Notes: generated by a model from the letters alone, not told the origin. Counted from the first letter of the stretch, positions 22,493 through 31,935 are shown. The stretch is DNA of 32,064 nt from JACJXF01 sp964349045 (GCA_964349045.1 CAYGFI010000038.1:1-32064); one strand, 5' to 3'. A program made the numbers and translations.

Positions 22493-24292
22493 TTATTCCA
22501 GCCGCAAATGTTCAGGAACCGGAACTTTTTCAATAATAAGCAGCGCTCCACCCATCTTAATAGCGCGGAATTCAACTCTTCTGTTAAACTTTCTTCCTTC
22601 TGCCGCATCCCGGCCATCCGGGAAAGTATTAATTGCTACATTTCCGGATTCACTAAAGCCTTTTATTCTTATACGACTGGCATCTATTCCATTGCCAATA
22701 AGGTATTCAGAAACAGCTTTCGCCCTTTTCTCTGAAAGGATCTGGTTATATTTATATGAACCCTTAGCATCAGTATATCCTCTTACCTCAATTTTTAACA
22801 GAGGATATTCGAAAAGCGCTTTTGTCAGTTCGGCCAGTTTTCCTTTTGTTGCACCAGTTAGTGCATAACTATCGAAACCGAAGAAAACCGGCTTAATGTT
22901 GAATTTAATTTCGTGTTCAATCGTATTCTTCTCTTCATCGGCCAGCTGTATGATTGTTTTTTTTGCAATTACAGTTTCGCTTATAGCCTGAATAGCTGCC
23001 TGGGCTTCTTCATCGGGAATAACTCTGATATAGTACAGGTCTCCATCTCCAAATCCTTCAGCATTATAAAGCGTTGTATAACCGCCTTTTTGCTGTGCAT
23101 CGGGGAAGAAAAACAAATCATCATCAGTTGTATTTATCGGGTAGGGAAGAGCTTTAGGTACTGACCAGGTATTATCAACCTGAATTTCTGATGTAAAAAT
23201 ATCATATCCTCCTATGGTAGAATGTCCCTGAGAAGAGAAATACAATGTTTTTCCATCTACGCTGATAAATGGGGTATCCTCGTTTAAAGGAGTATTAATA
23301 ACATTTCCCAGGTTAACGGGCACAGACCATCCTCCCGATACGCCAAGTGTTGATGAATAAATATCCAAACCTCCTTGTCCCCCGGTCCGGTTACTGGTAA
23401 AATATAAAGTCTTCCCGTCAGGTGAGAGACAAGCATGGGATTCGAAAAATTTTGTGTTTATAACTTTTCCTATGGATCTTGATGGATTCCATTTTCCCAT
23501 GCTATAATCACTAACCATTATATCCGCATCAGAATTTTCAATGCGAACCAAAAATAATCTGGAGCTCTCAAAGGAAATGGAACAAACATATTGATTTCCG
23601 TCCGACTCAATCTGCGGAGTAATATTTATGGGATTAGTCCATACACCATTTACTTTTTTTACGAAATATGCAGCATCATAAAATTTATGCGAAGTCATAA
23701 AAGCCATTGAATTTTGATCACCTGAAAAAACAGGATTAAAGTTATTTGAATCGGAATTATAACTTTTCCCCATGTTTTCTTTAAGGACAGGAGCAGGGCT
23801 TTTTATAGCCACTTTGGCCCGGTTACATGATTCAATCTGTTGTTTGGTATATTCTATATCATCCTCACTTAGCAATGCAGACGTTTTCAAATAAGCATTA
23901 TAGGATTCGACAGCCTTATCGAGTTGATAATTGATACGGTATGCATTTCCAAGATAGAGCATACCATCTGCCGGGGCAAAAACTTCATTGAAGTTTCCTT
24001 CTTCATACTTTTCAGATATATTCTTAACGGCTTTTTCCAGGTAAGGTATAGCCTTTTCCTTTTGACCGGGAATCCTAAGGTAGCATATCCCAATCCGGTA
24101 ATTTATATTTGCATTCTCCTGAAAACCTGCATTGTATACTTTTTGAAAAGAGAGCAAAGCTTCTTTATACTCTTCTTCTAAAAGAAAGAATTCAGCATCA
24201 TAAAAATCTTCCTTTATGGGATTTTTCTGAGCATTGATATGACAGAAACCTGTAAATAAATAGAAAGACAGAATGAACATAGACTTTTTCAT
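22493..24292 (-). CDS. TPR-PD40-OmpA outer-membrane/periplasmic protein, PorE-like
   Basis: I choose the start at 24292 (599 residues), which gives a signal peptide MKKSMFILSFYLFTGFCHIN ending at A-Q. Residues about 30-160 form TPR-like helices, and about 180-400 form WD40-like PD40 beta-propeller repeats (SPDGKTLYFTSNRTGG, SVDGKTLYFSSQGHS). Residues about 480-595 form an OmpA C-terminal peptidoglycan-binding domain (RGYTDAKGSYKYNQILSEKR, FNRRVEF). This resembles the T9SS-associated PorE but without the carboxypeptidase-regulatory domain, which the adjacent paralogue carries instead. A role in anchoring an envelope complex to peptidoglycan is inferred. Confidence 0.85.
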   Translation of the reverse strand: MKKSMFILSFYLFTGFCHINAQKNPIKEDFYDAEFFLLEEEYKEALLSFQKVYNAGFQENANINYRIGICYLRIPGQKEKAIPYLEKAVKNISEKYEEGNFNEVFAPADGMLYLGNAYRINYQLDKAVESYNAYLKTSALLSEDDIEYTKQQIESCNRAKVAIKSPAPVLKENMGKSYNSDSNNFNPVFSGDQNSMAFMTSHKFYDAAYFVKKVNGVWTNPINITPQIESDGNQYVCSISFESSRLFLVRIENSDADIMVSDYSMGKWNPSRSIGKVINTKFFESHACLSPDGKTLYFTSNRTGGQGGLDIYSSTLGVSGGWSVPVNLGNVINTPLNEDTPFISVDGKTLYFSSQGHSTIGGYDIFTSEIQVDNTWSVPKALPYPINTTDDDLFFFPDAQQKGGYTTLYNAEGFGDGDLYYIRVIPDEEAQAAIQAISETVIAKKTIIQLADEEKNTIEHEIKFNIKPVFFGFDSYALTGATKGKLAELTKALFEYPLLKIEVRGYTDAKGSYKYNQILSEKRAKAVSEYLIGNGIDASRIRIKGFSESGNVAINTFPDGRDAAEGRKFNRRVEFRAIKMGGALLIIEKVPVPEHLRLE

Positions 24293-24316
24293 AGCACGAA
24301 GCTTTAGGTCAATGTC

Positions 24317-24324
24317 CAAATTTA
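24317..24324 (-). promoter_or_regulatory. -7 element for the TPR-PD40-OmpA gene (TAAATTTG on minus strand)
   Basis: TAAATTTG on the minus strand fits TAnnTTTG, 24 bp upstream of the ATG at 24292. A TTTG further upstream is only 15 bp away, shorter than the usual 19-21, so the -33 assignment is weak. Confidence 0.45.
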
Positions 24325-24440
24325 ATAAATATCGGATTACAAATGATAATTTATCGTTTTAATTCACAAAGCATTGTATGGATTAAAAAACAGCAGGTTT
24401 GTTTTTATTTGGTAACACTTTTTTTTTTGAATCTGTCGCC

Positions 24441-26033
24441 TTATTCGGCCTCTTCTTGTGGTAGTTTAACCGGGCGAGGGACAAATTCAACAGGTTCAAT
24501 AATACTTATACCAGTGTGGGGTGTATTTTGATTAATTTCGAGGGAGTGGGTTACTTTCTCAAACTTATCACAGTCAAATACCATGAGATACTTTCCTGCC
24601 GGTATGCTGAAAGAAAATTTACCCATATCATCGGGATTAATTATGATCAGAGTATCTCCGGTACTATTTCGGATTACGCTTATTGCAACTTCTGACACGT
24701 TAACATTCTCTCCCGGATAAATTACCTTTCCGGTTATTTTGTATTTTCTGGGATTATCGGCAGTGTATATCCGATAGCGGTATATATCATGTTTTCCATA
24801 CCCTGTTTCCCTGTAAGAAGAATAATAAGCGATTTCTCCATTCCTGACGGGGCAAAAGAAAACATCATCATCAGTTGAATTCACAGGGTAGCCTATATTT
24901 ACAGGACTGGCCCAGGAATCATCGGATTGAAGAATGCTCATAAAAATATCATAACCCCCCATGCTTTTATGTCCGTATGACGAGAAGAAGAGCTTGCTGC
25001 CATCTTCAGTAATGAAAGGAGTTTCTTCATTATAAACAGAATTAACTTTAGCGCCCAGATTTACAGGCGCTCCCCAGTCACCATTTGACAGTTTATTGGA
25101 TTTGTAAATATCGAGTCCTCCAAATCCACCTTTACGGTTACTGGTAAAATAGAGGGTATTGCCATCTTTGGAAATTGAGGTATGTGATTCCCAGTATTTT
25201 GTATTGATATTTTCATTTAGTTTTATAAGGGGAGTCCAGGCGCCTTCAACAAGAGTAGAAGAATAAAGATTACCAATAAAATCATCATTTCGGTATACGA
25301 ATAATAAAGTGCCATCGTAGGAAAGGCATGTAGGATAAACGTCTCCGTCAACTCCCAGTTCAGGGGTTACATTTCTTGGGGAAGTCCAGGCTCCGTTTTT
25401 TTTCTCAGTATAAAAAACCGCATCATAAAACTGAAGTTTGGAGATATAGACCATTTTTGTTTCATCTCCGGAAACGACAGGATTTTTATCAGCAAAGCGG
25501 GTATTTATCTGATTGGATAGAATCTCAACATCTATATCCACAGGTTTTGCCATTAGTTTCTCAGCAGCATCACAGGCGGAAAATTGCTCTAATACCAATT
25601 GATCGTTGAATACTTTAGTATCCATCTGTGACTGGAACTTTTTATAAGAATTGCGGGCTTTTTCAAGCTGGTTATTTATGCGGTAAGCATTTCCCAGGTA
25701 GTATAGGGTTTCCAGTGGTGCTCCTGATTCATTGAAATAGTTAACCTTGTATTTTGGGTTGATCTTTTCTGCCGCTTTCTCCAGATAAAAAATTGATTTA
25801 TCTTTTCCGTATGGATCATTCAGATAACAAACGCCGATTTTAAAATACACATTATAGTTATCAGGATAGGCTCTGTGAAGTCGCAAATATAAGGGGAGAG
25901 CTTCATCGAACTCTTCGAACAGATAAAAAGATTCGGCAGCAGCAAAGACTTGTTTCAAGTCGGTGGGCAACTGGCTAAATCCTGCATTCAGGAGGAAGAA
26001 ACATAATAATACCAGGGTTATCGCTTTTTTCAT
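24441..26033 (-). CDS. TPR-PD40 protein with carboxypeptidase-regulatory-like C-terminal domain
   Basis: The 530-residue product has a signal peptide (MKKAITLVLLCFFLLNAGFS, then QLP). TPR-like helices occupy about 25-155 and PD40 propeller repeats about 180-420 (SKDGNTLYFTSNRKGGFGG, TEDGSKLFFSSYGHKSMGG). A beta-sandwich regulatory-like domain follows at about 430-510 (KITGKVIYPGENVNVSEVAI, MGKFSFSIPAGKYLMVFDCD). It ends without an OmpA domain. It is clearly paralogous to the next gene in TPR and propeller segments, 148 bp apart. The pair may be a split PorE-type function; no por/gld genes are in the window to confirm T9SS linkage. Confidence 0.82.
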   Translation of the reverse strand: MKKAITLVLLCFFLLNAGFSQLPTDLKQVFAAAESFYLFEEFDEALPLYLRLHRAYPDNYNVYFKIGVCYLNDPYGKDKSIFYLEKAAEKINPKYKVNYFNESGAPLETLYYLGNAYRINNQLEKARNSYKKFQSQMDTKVFNDQLVLEQFSACDAAEKLMAKPVDIDVEILSNQINTRFADKNPVVSGDETKMVYISKLQFYDAVFYTEKKNGAWTSPRNVTPELGVDGDVYPTCLSYDGTLLFVYRNDDFIGNLYSSTLVEGAWTPLIKLNENINTKYWESHTSISKDGNTLYFTSNRKGGFGGLDIYKSNKLSNGDWGAPVNLGAKVNSVYNEETPFITEDGSKLFFSSYGHKSMGGYDIFMSILQSDDSWASPVNIGYPVNSTDDDVFFCPVRNGEIAYYSSYRETGYGKHDIYRYRIYTADNPRKYKITGKVIYPGENVNVSEVAISVIRNSTGDTLIIINPDDMGKFSFSIPAGKYLMVFDCDKFEKVTHSLEINQNTPHTGISIIEPVEFVPRPVKLPQEEAE

Positions 26034-26095
26034 AGATGTCAGGTCAGAGATATAAACTCTGCTGTAAATCAGTAAACTGCTTGTACAAATGTAAA

Positions 26096-26103
26096 AAATA
26101 TGT
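26096..26103 (-). promoter_or_regulatory. -7 element for the TPR-PD40 gene (TACATTTG on minus strand)
   Basis: TACATTTG on the minus strand fits TAnnTTTG about 62 bp upstream of the ATG at 26033. No matching -33 box is clear. The remainder of the 26034-26268 spacer holds nothing that I can support as a gene. Confidence 0.4.
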
Positions 26104-26268
26104 TATAAGTTTTGATGTTAATGTACGCATTAAATTTAATTCCTCTTTATTTTGCTCTAAATGCGATCCTTCCCGACTGAAATACAAATTCATATGGCAA
26201 AGGAAAATGAAAAGGTTATCAGGACTTCAGACCGGCAGACAGTCAGGTTTTGGTATCGTTGTAAATGA

Positions 26269-28209
26269 TTATGGCGTTAAAAAAATACTTTTCAAAAGAA
26301 CTGAAAAATCAACAGAAACCTTATAATCGCGGGCATACTCCATATTTATCTTTTCTTTTGTTTCCTGATCAGGATCCTTCAACCCGAATGAAAGATCGAA
26401 GATGCCTTTTTTAAGAGTGGGTAAACCCGATAAATCTGTTCCTTTGCAATAACCAATCCAGGTATTTGATGAGGAAAAAACTTTTATTGCATTGACCAGA
26501 TTTATCCGTATTCCTTTTAAAAATGGAAAGATGAAAGGCCAGGTGAGTATAAACATTAATGAAACTCCCAGATCGAACAAACGCTTGCTGCGCCGGTTAC
26601 GGCCTCTGGCAATGGAGTTGAAATGAATCATGTAAAGATCCCCCGCAGTGTTTATAGAATTGCTACCGATGATACTCATACTTTCAGGCGGGGCTATTTT
26701 ATAATCTACCGGAGCTCCGGTGACTTCTGTCATGATCCGGATGATCTCCCTTGAACTAATATCCTTTGCGCAGAAAACAATTTCATCCACTTTATGAATT
26801 TTTACTATCTCGGATAATTGGCCGGCATTTCCCAGGTAGGAGTAATTATCGGAATCAAGAGGTGATACAAAGCCCGCGATATCAGGAACGATCTGTGTTT
26901 TGCGGAGCAGATTGCTTACTCTCTCAGCCTCATCGCTGAATCCGACAATAATCATCCTTTTCTTCCGGTTTAAAGCAAGCTCATAATCGCTGAAACCCGC
27001 GAAATATAGAATCAACCGGTGAAAAGTCACTGTCAGCATTCCCCACAACGCTCCGAGTAGGATCAGCGCTCTTGAAAAACGATAGGCTTCAGGCAAAAGA
27101 GCATAAAGCACCAGTATAAAAATGGTTCCGATAACGTGCCCGCTGATAACTTTCCAAATCCTTACCGGCTTCTCATAACCCCCTGAATAATATATTGCCG
27201 TTAACCAAATGAGAATGTATGCAGGAACCACAAACTGGTAAAACAGGAGCGGATAGTATTCCGACACCCCAAACCTGAATTTTTTCCAAAGGGGAGTAAG
27301 GAACCAGAATCCTGAAAAAATCAGCAGAAAGTCAATCAGGGGTTGATAGATTCTTTTGACAAAACGCCGGAATATAGCCAGTCCGGCGCGAAAATAAATC
27401 GCAATGTTAATGAGATAAGAGAAGGTATTGGCGTTTTTTTTTGAAAAATGTTTTCGCGCGAAAATAAGCATGGCATGGTAAAAGACCACAACATAATTAA
27501 TACTGCCTTTTTTGGTACTCTCACCTTTGTAATGAATTATGGTGGTTTCCGGAAAGTAATAATTTTTATAACCTGATTTGATCAATCGGTAAGAGAGATC
27601 AATGTCCTCCCCATACATAAAAAAATCTTCATCCAGCAAGCCTGTTTTGTTTAATACTTCTTTACGTAAAAACATAAATGCTCCGGAAATAATATCAACA
27701 GTATGGGTATGATCTTTATCGAGATAGCCGAGATGATACTGTCCGAATATTTTCGATTTGGGAAATAGTCTGGCCAGCCCGAATATTTTATAAAACGCAA
27801 CAGCAGGTGTTGGAAGGGCTCTTTTTGATTCGGGTAGAAAATTTCCTTTGCCATCGATCATTTTTACTCCCAGGGCTCCTGCATCAGGATGCTCATCCAT
27901 AAAAGAAATGCACTTTTTAAAAGTACCTTCCTCAATTACTGTATCGGGATTTAAAAGCAGACAATATTTTCCTGAAGCAAGTCTCAGAGCCTGGTTGTTT
28001 GCCTTGCTGAATCCCGCGTTATGCTTGTTCTCAATAAGTTTTACCCAGGGAAATTTTTCGCGAATCATGGCACAGGAGCCATCAACCGAGTTATTATCGA
28101 CAACAAATATTTCAGTATCAAATTGCCTTGCTGCATTGGCAACAGAATGCAGACACTGTTCCAGGAAGTACTTAACATTATAATTTACGATGATAACGGA
28201 AAGATCCAT
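26269..28209 (-). CDS. GT2 glycosyltransferase fused to a degenerate polyprenyl glycosylphosphotransferase-like module
   Basis: Residues 1-245 are a GT-A family 2 glycosyltransferase (SVIIVNYNVKYFLEQCLHSV, VVDNNSVDGS, LLLNPDT, EDIDLSYRLIKSG), like rhamnosyltransferases of surface polysaccharide synthesis. About 285-405 contains several membrane helices. Residues 418-525 form a Rossmann-like domain (RMIIVGFSDEAERVSNLL). Residues 540-565 (SKRLFDLGVSLMFILTWPFI) and 622-641 (MEYARDYKVSVDFSVLLKSI) resemble the membrane hairpin and C terminus of bacterial sugar transferases. The catalytic block normally between them (RxTK/DELPQ/SxVGPRP-type) is absent or unrecognisable. It likely adds a sugar in the cell envelope; the C-terminal half probably has no transferase activity. 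Confidence 0.8.
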   Translation of the reverse strand: MDLSVIIVNYNVKYFLEQCLHSVANAARQFDTEIFVVDNNSVDGSCAMIREKFPWVKLIENKHNAGFSKANNQALRLASGKYCLLLNPDTVIEEGTFKKCISFMDEHPDAGALGVKMIDGKGNFLPESKRALPTPAVAFYKIFGLARLFPKSKIFGQYHLGYLDKDHTHTVDIISGAFMFLRKEVLNKTGLLDEDFFMYGEDIDLSYRLIKSGYKNYYFPETTIIHYKGESTKKGSINYVVVFYHAMLIFARKHFSKKNANTFSYLINIAIYFRAGLAIFRRFVKRIYQPLIDFLLIFSGFWFLTPLWKKFRFGVSEYYPLLFYQFVVPAYILIWLTAIYYSGGYEKPVRIWKVISGHVIGTIFILVLYALLPEAYRFSRALILLGALWGMLTVTFHRLILYFAGFSDYELALNRKKRMIIVGFSDEAERVSNLLRKTQIVPDIAGFVSPLDSDNYSYLGNAGQLSEIVKIHKVDEIVFCAKDISSREIIRIMTEVTGAPVDYKIAPPESMSIIGSNSINTAGDLYMIHFNSIARGRNRRSKRLFDLGVSLMFILTWPFIFPFLKGIRINLVNAIKVFSSSNTWIGYCKGTDLSGLPTLKKGIFDLSFGLKDPDQETKEKINMEYARDYKVSVDFSVLLKSIFLTP

Positions 28210-28317
28210 GCGATTAAAGGTAAAACTTCTAAAAGAAAAGAAAAATTTTATTATCAGGTACTTAGGCTGTCAGGTAGTTAAAATATTAGAATATAAGTTG
28301 TTAAATTAAAAGGTTAT

Positions 28318-28360
28318 CCTCTAAACCTCTATACCCCTAAACCCCTTCCCCCACAATAAT
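28318..28360 (-). other. G-rich tract at the lysA 3' end
   Basis: On the minus strand the end of lysA and its trailer carry GGGGGAAGGGGTTTAGGGG followed by shorter GG runs. This could form a two- or three-tetrad G-quadruplex in the transcript near the stop codon. It could equally be a chance C-rich repeat. Confidence 0.25.
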
Positions 28361-29575
28361 CTGATTCCGCAACAGGTCGTCAAATTCTTCCCTTTTTCTG
28401 ATCAGGTAGTCTTTTCCCTCATGAACCATAACTTCTGCGGGTCTGTAACGGGAGTTGTAATTGGACGACATGGCAAAGCAATAGGCGCCGGCATTGCGGA
28501 ACATAAGAATATCCCCTTCCGAAATCTCAGTTATTTTGCGGTTCCATCCGAAGGTATCGGTTTCACATATATAGCCTACAACAGTGTAAATACGAGTCTT
28601 TCCTTCCGGCTTTGAAATATTAATGATGTGATGGTAAGCATCATAGAACATGGGACGTATAAGGTGGTTAAGTCCGGTGTCAATTCCGGCAAAAACCGTT
28701 GCGGTAGTCTGCTTGATCACATTTACTTTTGCAACAAAATATCCTGCTTCGCTTACCAGGTATTTACCGGGTTCAAATACAAGAGTAAGTTTTTTGCCAT
28801 AATTTTTACTGAACTCATTAAACTTCTGCGTGAGGTTTTCTCCAAGTGATTCAATATCAGTTTCGTAATCATCAGGTTTGTAAGGAACTTTAAAACCACT
28901 GCCAAAATCAACATATTCCAGTTCCTTAAAATTCATAGCCGAATTGAAAAGAATTTCCGCACCCCTTAAAAAGACATCCACATCAAGAATGTCGGATCCG
29001 GTATGCATATGGATACCCTCAATACGCATGTTGTTCGCTTCAATCACCCGCAAAACGTGAGGAAGCTGATGAATTGAAATACCAAATTTCGAATCGATAT
29101 GGCCGGTTGATATTTTGTTATTTCCTCCCCCGAGAATATGCGGATTGATTCGTATACAGACCGGAACTTTTTTACCATATTTGTGTCCGAACTGTTCGAG
29201 TATAGAAATATTGTCGATATTGATGCGAACTCCCTTTTCAACCCCCATCTCAATTTCTTCGAGGGATACACAATTCGGGGTAAAAATGATGTCTTGCGGA
29301 CTGAATCCGGCTTTCAGCCCCAGCATAACTTCCTGTATGGAAACGGCATCGAGTCCTGCCCCAAGATCTTTTATAAACTTCAGAATATTAACATTCGACA
29401 GAGCTTTACAGGCATAGTTAATTTTTATTTTGGAGTTTTTAAAAGCGGTTTTCATCCGGTTGAACTGTGTTCGGATTACGGTGGTTTCGTAGATATATAG
29501 CGGTGAATCGTATTTCTTAACCAGATCCTGAACGGGAATACCTTCTATCAGATATACATTATCTTTCAATTCCAT
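28337..29575 (-). CDS. lysA: Diaminopimelate decarboxylase
   Basis: LysA is a PLP enzyme that decarboxylates meso-diaminopimelate to lysine, the last step of lysine synthesis. In the 412-residue protein the Schiff-base lysine is Lys57 in INYACKALSN. Other fold-III signatures are GAGLDAVSIQEVMLGLKAGF, IEGIHMHTGSD, VDFGSGFKVPY and VGYICETDTFG (active-site Cys). Start and length are normal. It has its own -7 promoter element and runs towards the GT fusion gene. Confidence 0.93.
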   Translation of the reverse strand: MELKDNVYLIEGIPVQDLVKKYDSPLYIYETTVIRTQFNRMKTAFKNSKIKINYACKALSNVNILKFIKDLGAGLDAVSIQEVMLGLKAGFSPQDIIFTPNCVSLEEIEMGVEKGVRINIDNISILEQFGHKYGKKVPVCIRINPHILGGGNNKISTGHIDSKFGISIHQLPHVLRVIEANNMRIEGIHMHTGSDILDVDVFLRGAEILFNSAMNFKELEYVDFGSGFKVPYKPDDYETDIESLGENLTQKFNEFSKNYGKKLTLVFEPGKYLVSEAGYFVAKVNVIKQTTATVFAGIDTGLNHLIRPMFYDAYHHIINISKPEGKTRIYTVVGYICETDTFGWNRKITEISEGDILMFRNAGAYCFAMSSNYNSRYRPAEVMVHEGKDYLIRKREEFDDLLRNQIIVGEGV

Positions 29576-29602
29576 GGTATGCTTGGATGTTTTTTAGTTT
29601 TG

Positions 29603-29610
29603 CAAATATA
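29603..29610 (-). promoter_or_regulatory. -7 element for lysA (TATATTTG on minus strand)
   Basis: TATATTTG fits TAnnTTTG and lies 27 bp upstream of the lysA ATG at 29575. No TTTG is found at the ideal -33 distance. Confidence 0.5.
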
Positions 29611-29677
29611 AGAGAATATGTTGAATAGCATTGGGTTTTTTGAGGATCTTGATGATGTAACGAAGTCATCACGCTCG

Positions 29678-30313
29678 TCACGTTTTCCCTCCCCTCCCCA
29701 GCGTCGACTCAAAGTCCAGTCTGTTCACCAGCGACCTGCCTAAGGTAATCTCATCTGCAAATTCCAGATCATCGCCAATGGCAAGCCCGCGGGCAAGGGT
29801 TGTAATATGGATGCCGGTTTCTTTCAGTTTCCGGTAAATGTAGAAGTTGGTGGTGTCGCCTTCCATGGTTGTTGGCAATGCAAGGATAATTTCTTTGGCA
29901 TGATGTTCCTTTACCTTTTTTTCGAGGGATTCAAGATTAAGGTCACCCGGACCAATACCCTCCATTGGTGAAATAATCCCGCCGAGAACATGATATGCTC
30001 CATGGAACTGTTGTGTATTTTCGATCGACATAACATCCCTGATGCTCTCAACAACACAAATGATTTCGTGATCTCGTTTAGGGTTTGAGCAGATATGGCA
30101 GATATCGGAATCGGAAAGGTTATGACAGATTTTGCACTCACATATTTCTTTTTTCAGGCGAATAACGGCATTCCCGAAGGATTCAGATACAGACTCATCC
30201 TGTCTCAGGAGGTAAAGTACAAGCCTGAGAGCGGTTTTGTTACCAATACCGGGCAATTTAGCGAACTCATTAACAGCTTCTTCTAACAACTTTGACGGGA
30301 AATTCTGAGACAT
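29678..30313 (-). CDS. recR: Recombination mediator protein RecR
   Basis: RecR acts with RecF/RecO to load RecA at gaps. The 211-residue protein has the helix-hairpin-helix LPGIGNKTALRLVLYLL, a four-Cys zinc finger (Cys60, Cys63, Cys72, Cys75) and a Toprim domain (ICVVESIRDVMSIE, VLGGIISPMEGIGPGDL). The C terminus TTLARGLAIGDDLEFADEIT is conserved. The length is slightly above the usual 200. It is divergent from the symporter gene. Confidence 0.95.
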   Translation of the reverse strand: MSQNFPSKLLEEAVNEFAKLPGIGNKTALRLVLYLLRQDESVSESFGNAVIRLKKEICECKICHNLSDSDICHICSNPKRDHEIICVVESIRDVMSIENTQQFHGAYHVLGGIISPMEGIGPGDLNLESLEKKVKEHHAKEIILALPTTMEGDTTNFYIYRKLKETGIHITTLARGLAIGDDLEFADEITLGRSLVNRLDFESTLGRGGKT

Positions 30314-30334
30314 ACATTCAGTTTAAATTCAACG

Positions 30335-30366
30335 TAAAAATAGCTTCAAGCAGGGGCATTCGCAAT
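30335..30366 (-). promoter_or_regulatory. Promoter of recR (ATTG, 20-bp spacer, TATTTTTA on minus strand)
   Basis: On the minus strand ATTG (30366-30363), a 20-bp spacer and TATTTTTA (30342-30335) fit the TTTG/TAnnTTTG arrangement with one deviation in each box. It lies 22 bp before the ATG at 30313. Confidence 0.5.
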
Positions 30367-30375
30367 TTTTTTTAG

Positions 30376-30383
30376 TATTCTTG
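30376..30383 (+). promoter_or_regulatory. Weak -7 element for the symporter gene (TATTCTTG)
   Basis: TATTCTTG differs from TAnnTTTG at one position and lies 16 bp before the ATG at 30399, divergent from the recR promoter. No -33 box was recognised. Confidence 0.35.
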
Positions 30384-30398
30384 CAACAAATTTATTGT

Positions 30399-31856
30399 AT
30401 GAGCTCATTGGGATTGTCTCTGATCATTGTATTTTATTTTGTTGTATTACTTATTATTGCCTGGATTACCGGACGAAACGCTGATAATGCAGGTTTTTTT
30501 GTAGGCAACAGGAAATCACCATGGTACGTTGTTTCTTTCGGAATGATCGGGGCTTCACTCTCCGGGGTTACTTTTATTTCAGTTCCGGGTTGGGTAGGAG
30601 AGAGTCACTTCAGCTACATGCAGATGGTACTGGGTTACCTGGTTGGTTATTTTGTGATCGCCAACGTTTTGATGCCCATGTATTACCGTTTGAATCTCAC
30701 TTCAATTTACACCTACCTGGAAACGCGCTTTGGAAAGTTTTCCTATAAAACCGGGGCTTCATTTTTCCTTCTTTCACGCACCATCGGCGCTTCATTCAGG
30801 TTGTTCCTCGTTGCCAATGTACTTCAGATATCCATTTTCGAAGATGTGGGAGTCCCATTCTGGTTTACGGTACTGGTAACTGTGGCGCTAATCTGGCTGT
30901 TTACATTCAGGGGAGGAATAAAAACAATCATCTGGACCGATACCATACAAACATTGGCAATGCTTATTGCTCTTTTATTTACGATTGTTCTCATTGGCAA
31001 AAGTATGGGGTTAAATATTGGCGGTTTGATTAATGCAGTTTCAGTGAGTGAATACAGCCGGATTTTTATTTTCGATGACTGGAAAAGCCCTTATCATTTT
31101 GTAAAACAGTTTTTAGGAGGAGCGTTTATTGCAATAGTGATGACAGGTCTTGACCAGGACCTTATGCAGAAAAACCTCAGTTGCCGGAATATAAAAGATG
31201 CACAGAAGAACATGTACTGGCTCAGCTTTGCGCTGGTTCCGGTAAACCTGCTTTTTATGAGCCTTGGAGCCTTGCTTTTTATTTATGCGGCTTTTGCCGG
31301 AATCCCTGTTCCTGAAAATACCGATAATCTTTATCCCCTGATCGCAACTGGTGGCTATCTGTCAGTTACGGTTGCTTTTTTCTTTATCATTGGGCTCATT
31401 TCAACAACATACTCCAGCGCCGACTCGGCATTAACATCACTTACAACTTCATTTACCATTGATATTCTGGATGCTCAGAAAAGAGGAGAAGACAGGTTAA
31501 AGCGAACCAGGCATATGGTTCATATCGGTTTTACAATCGTCCTTGGCTTGTTTATCCTGTTTTTCAGAGTTATAAATGACCAGAATGTGATTAAGGCGAT
31601 ATTTACCATTGCCGGATATACATACGGTCCCCTGCTTGGCCTCTATGCCTTTGGACTTTTTACAAAGAGACAGGTAAGAGATAAATTTGTTCCTGTAATT
31701 GCTATAATTTCTCCTCTCTTATGCCTTCTTTTAAATAATTTTTCAAGGGAAATCCTCTGGGGATACAAGTTTGGATTTGAGTTACTTATTGTTAACGGTC
31801 TGATAACATTTATTGGACTAATAATTCTCAGCATCGGACTTAAAAGAAAGGTGTAA
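30399..31856 (+). CDS. Sodium:solute symporter family transporter
   Basis: The ATG at 30399 gives 485 residues; the frame runs six codons further to a TTG inside the promoter. About 13 hydrophobic helices are visible. SSS-family signatures are GASLSGVTFISVPGWVG near residue 50, TLAMLIALLF, DQDLMQKNLSCRN, and TTYSSADSALTSLTTSFTID, the last containing the sodium-site serines. It imports a solute with Na+, consistent with the sodium pump and antiporter in this window. The substrate is not identifiable. Confidence 0.88.
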   Translation: MSSLGLSLIIVFYFVVLLIIAWITGRNADNAGFFVGNRKSPWYVVSFGMIGASLSGVTFISVPGWVGESHFSYMQMVLGYLVGYFVIANVLMPMYYRLNLTSIYTYLETRFGKFSYKTGASFFLLSRTIGASFRLFLVANVLQISIFEDVGVPFWFTVLVTVALIWLFTFRGGIKTIIWTDTIQTLAMLIALLFTIVLIGKSMGLNIGGLINAVSVSEYSRIFIFDDWKSPYHFVKQFLGGAFIAIVMTGLDQDLMQKNLSCRNIKDAQKNMYWLSFALVPVNLLFMSLGALLFIYAAFAGIPVPENTDNLYPLIATGGYLSVTVAFFFIIGLISTTYSSADSALTSLTTSFTIDILDAQKRGEDRLKRTRHMVHIGFTIVLGLFILFFRVINDQNVIKAIFTIAGYTYGPLLGLYAFGLFTKRQVRDKFVPVIAIISPLLCLLLNNFSREILWGYKFGFELLIVNGLITFIGLIILSIGLKRKV

Positions 31857-31935
31857 ATCTACATGAGTATTTGAGAAATCATAAATTTCGCTTAAACACT
31901 AAATGACAAGCGTTTACATTTATCACCTCGTTATC

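Noticed and set aside
26036..26326. Plus-strand frame of 96 residues with several CxxC-like pairs, mostly in an intergenic spacer
   Set aside because: It overlaps the 3' end of the GT fusion gene and the promoter of the TPR-PD40 gene, shows no domain pattern, and its AT-rich content matches non-coding DNA.
29640..29700. Possible hairpin terminator after recR
   Set aside because: Only short imperfect arms (GATGA/TCATC) with no adjacent T run on the relevant strand.
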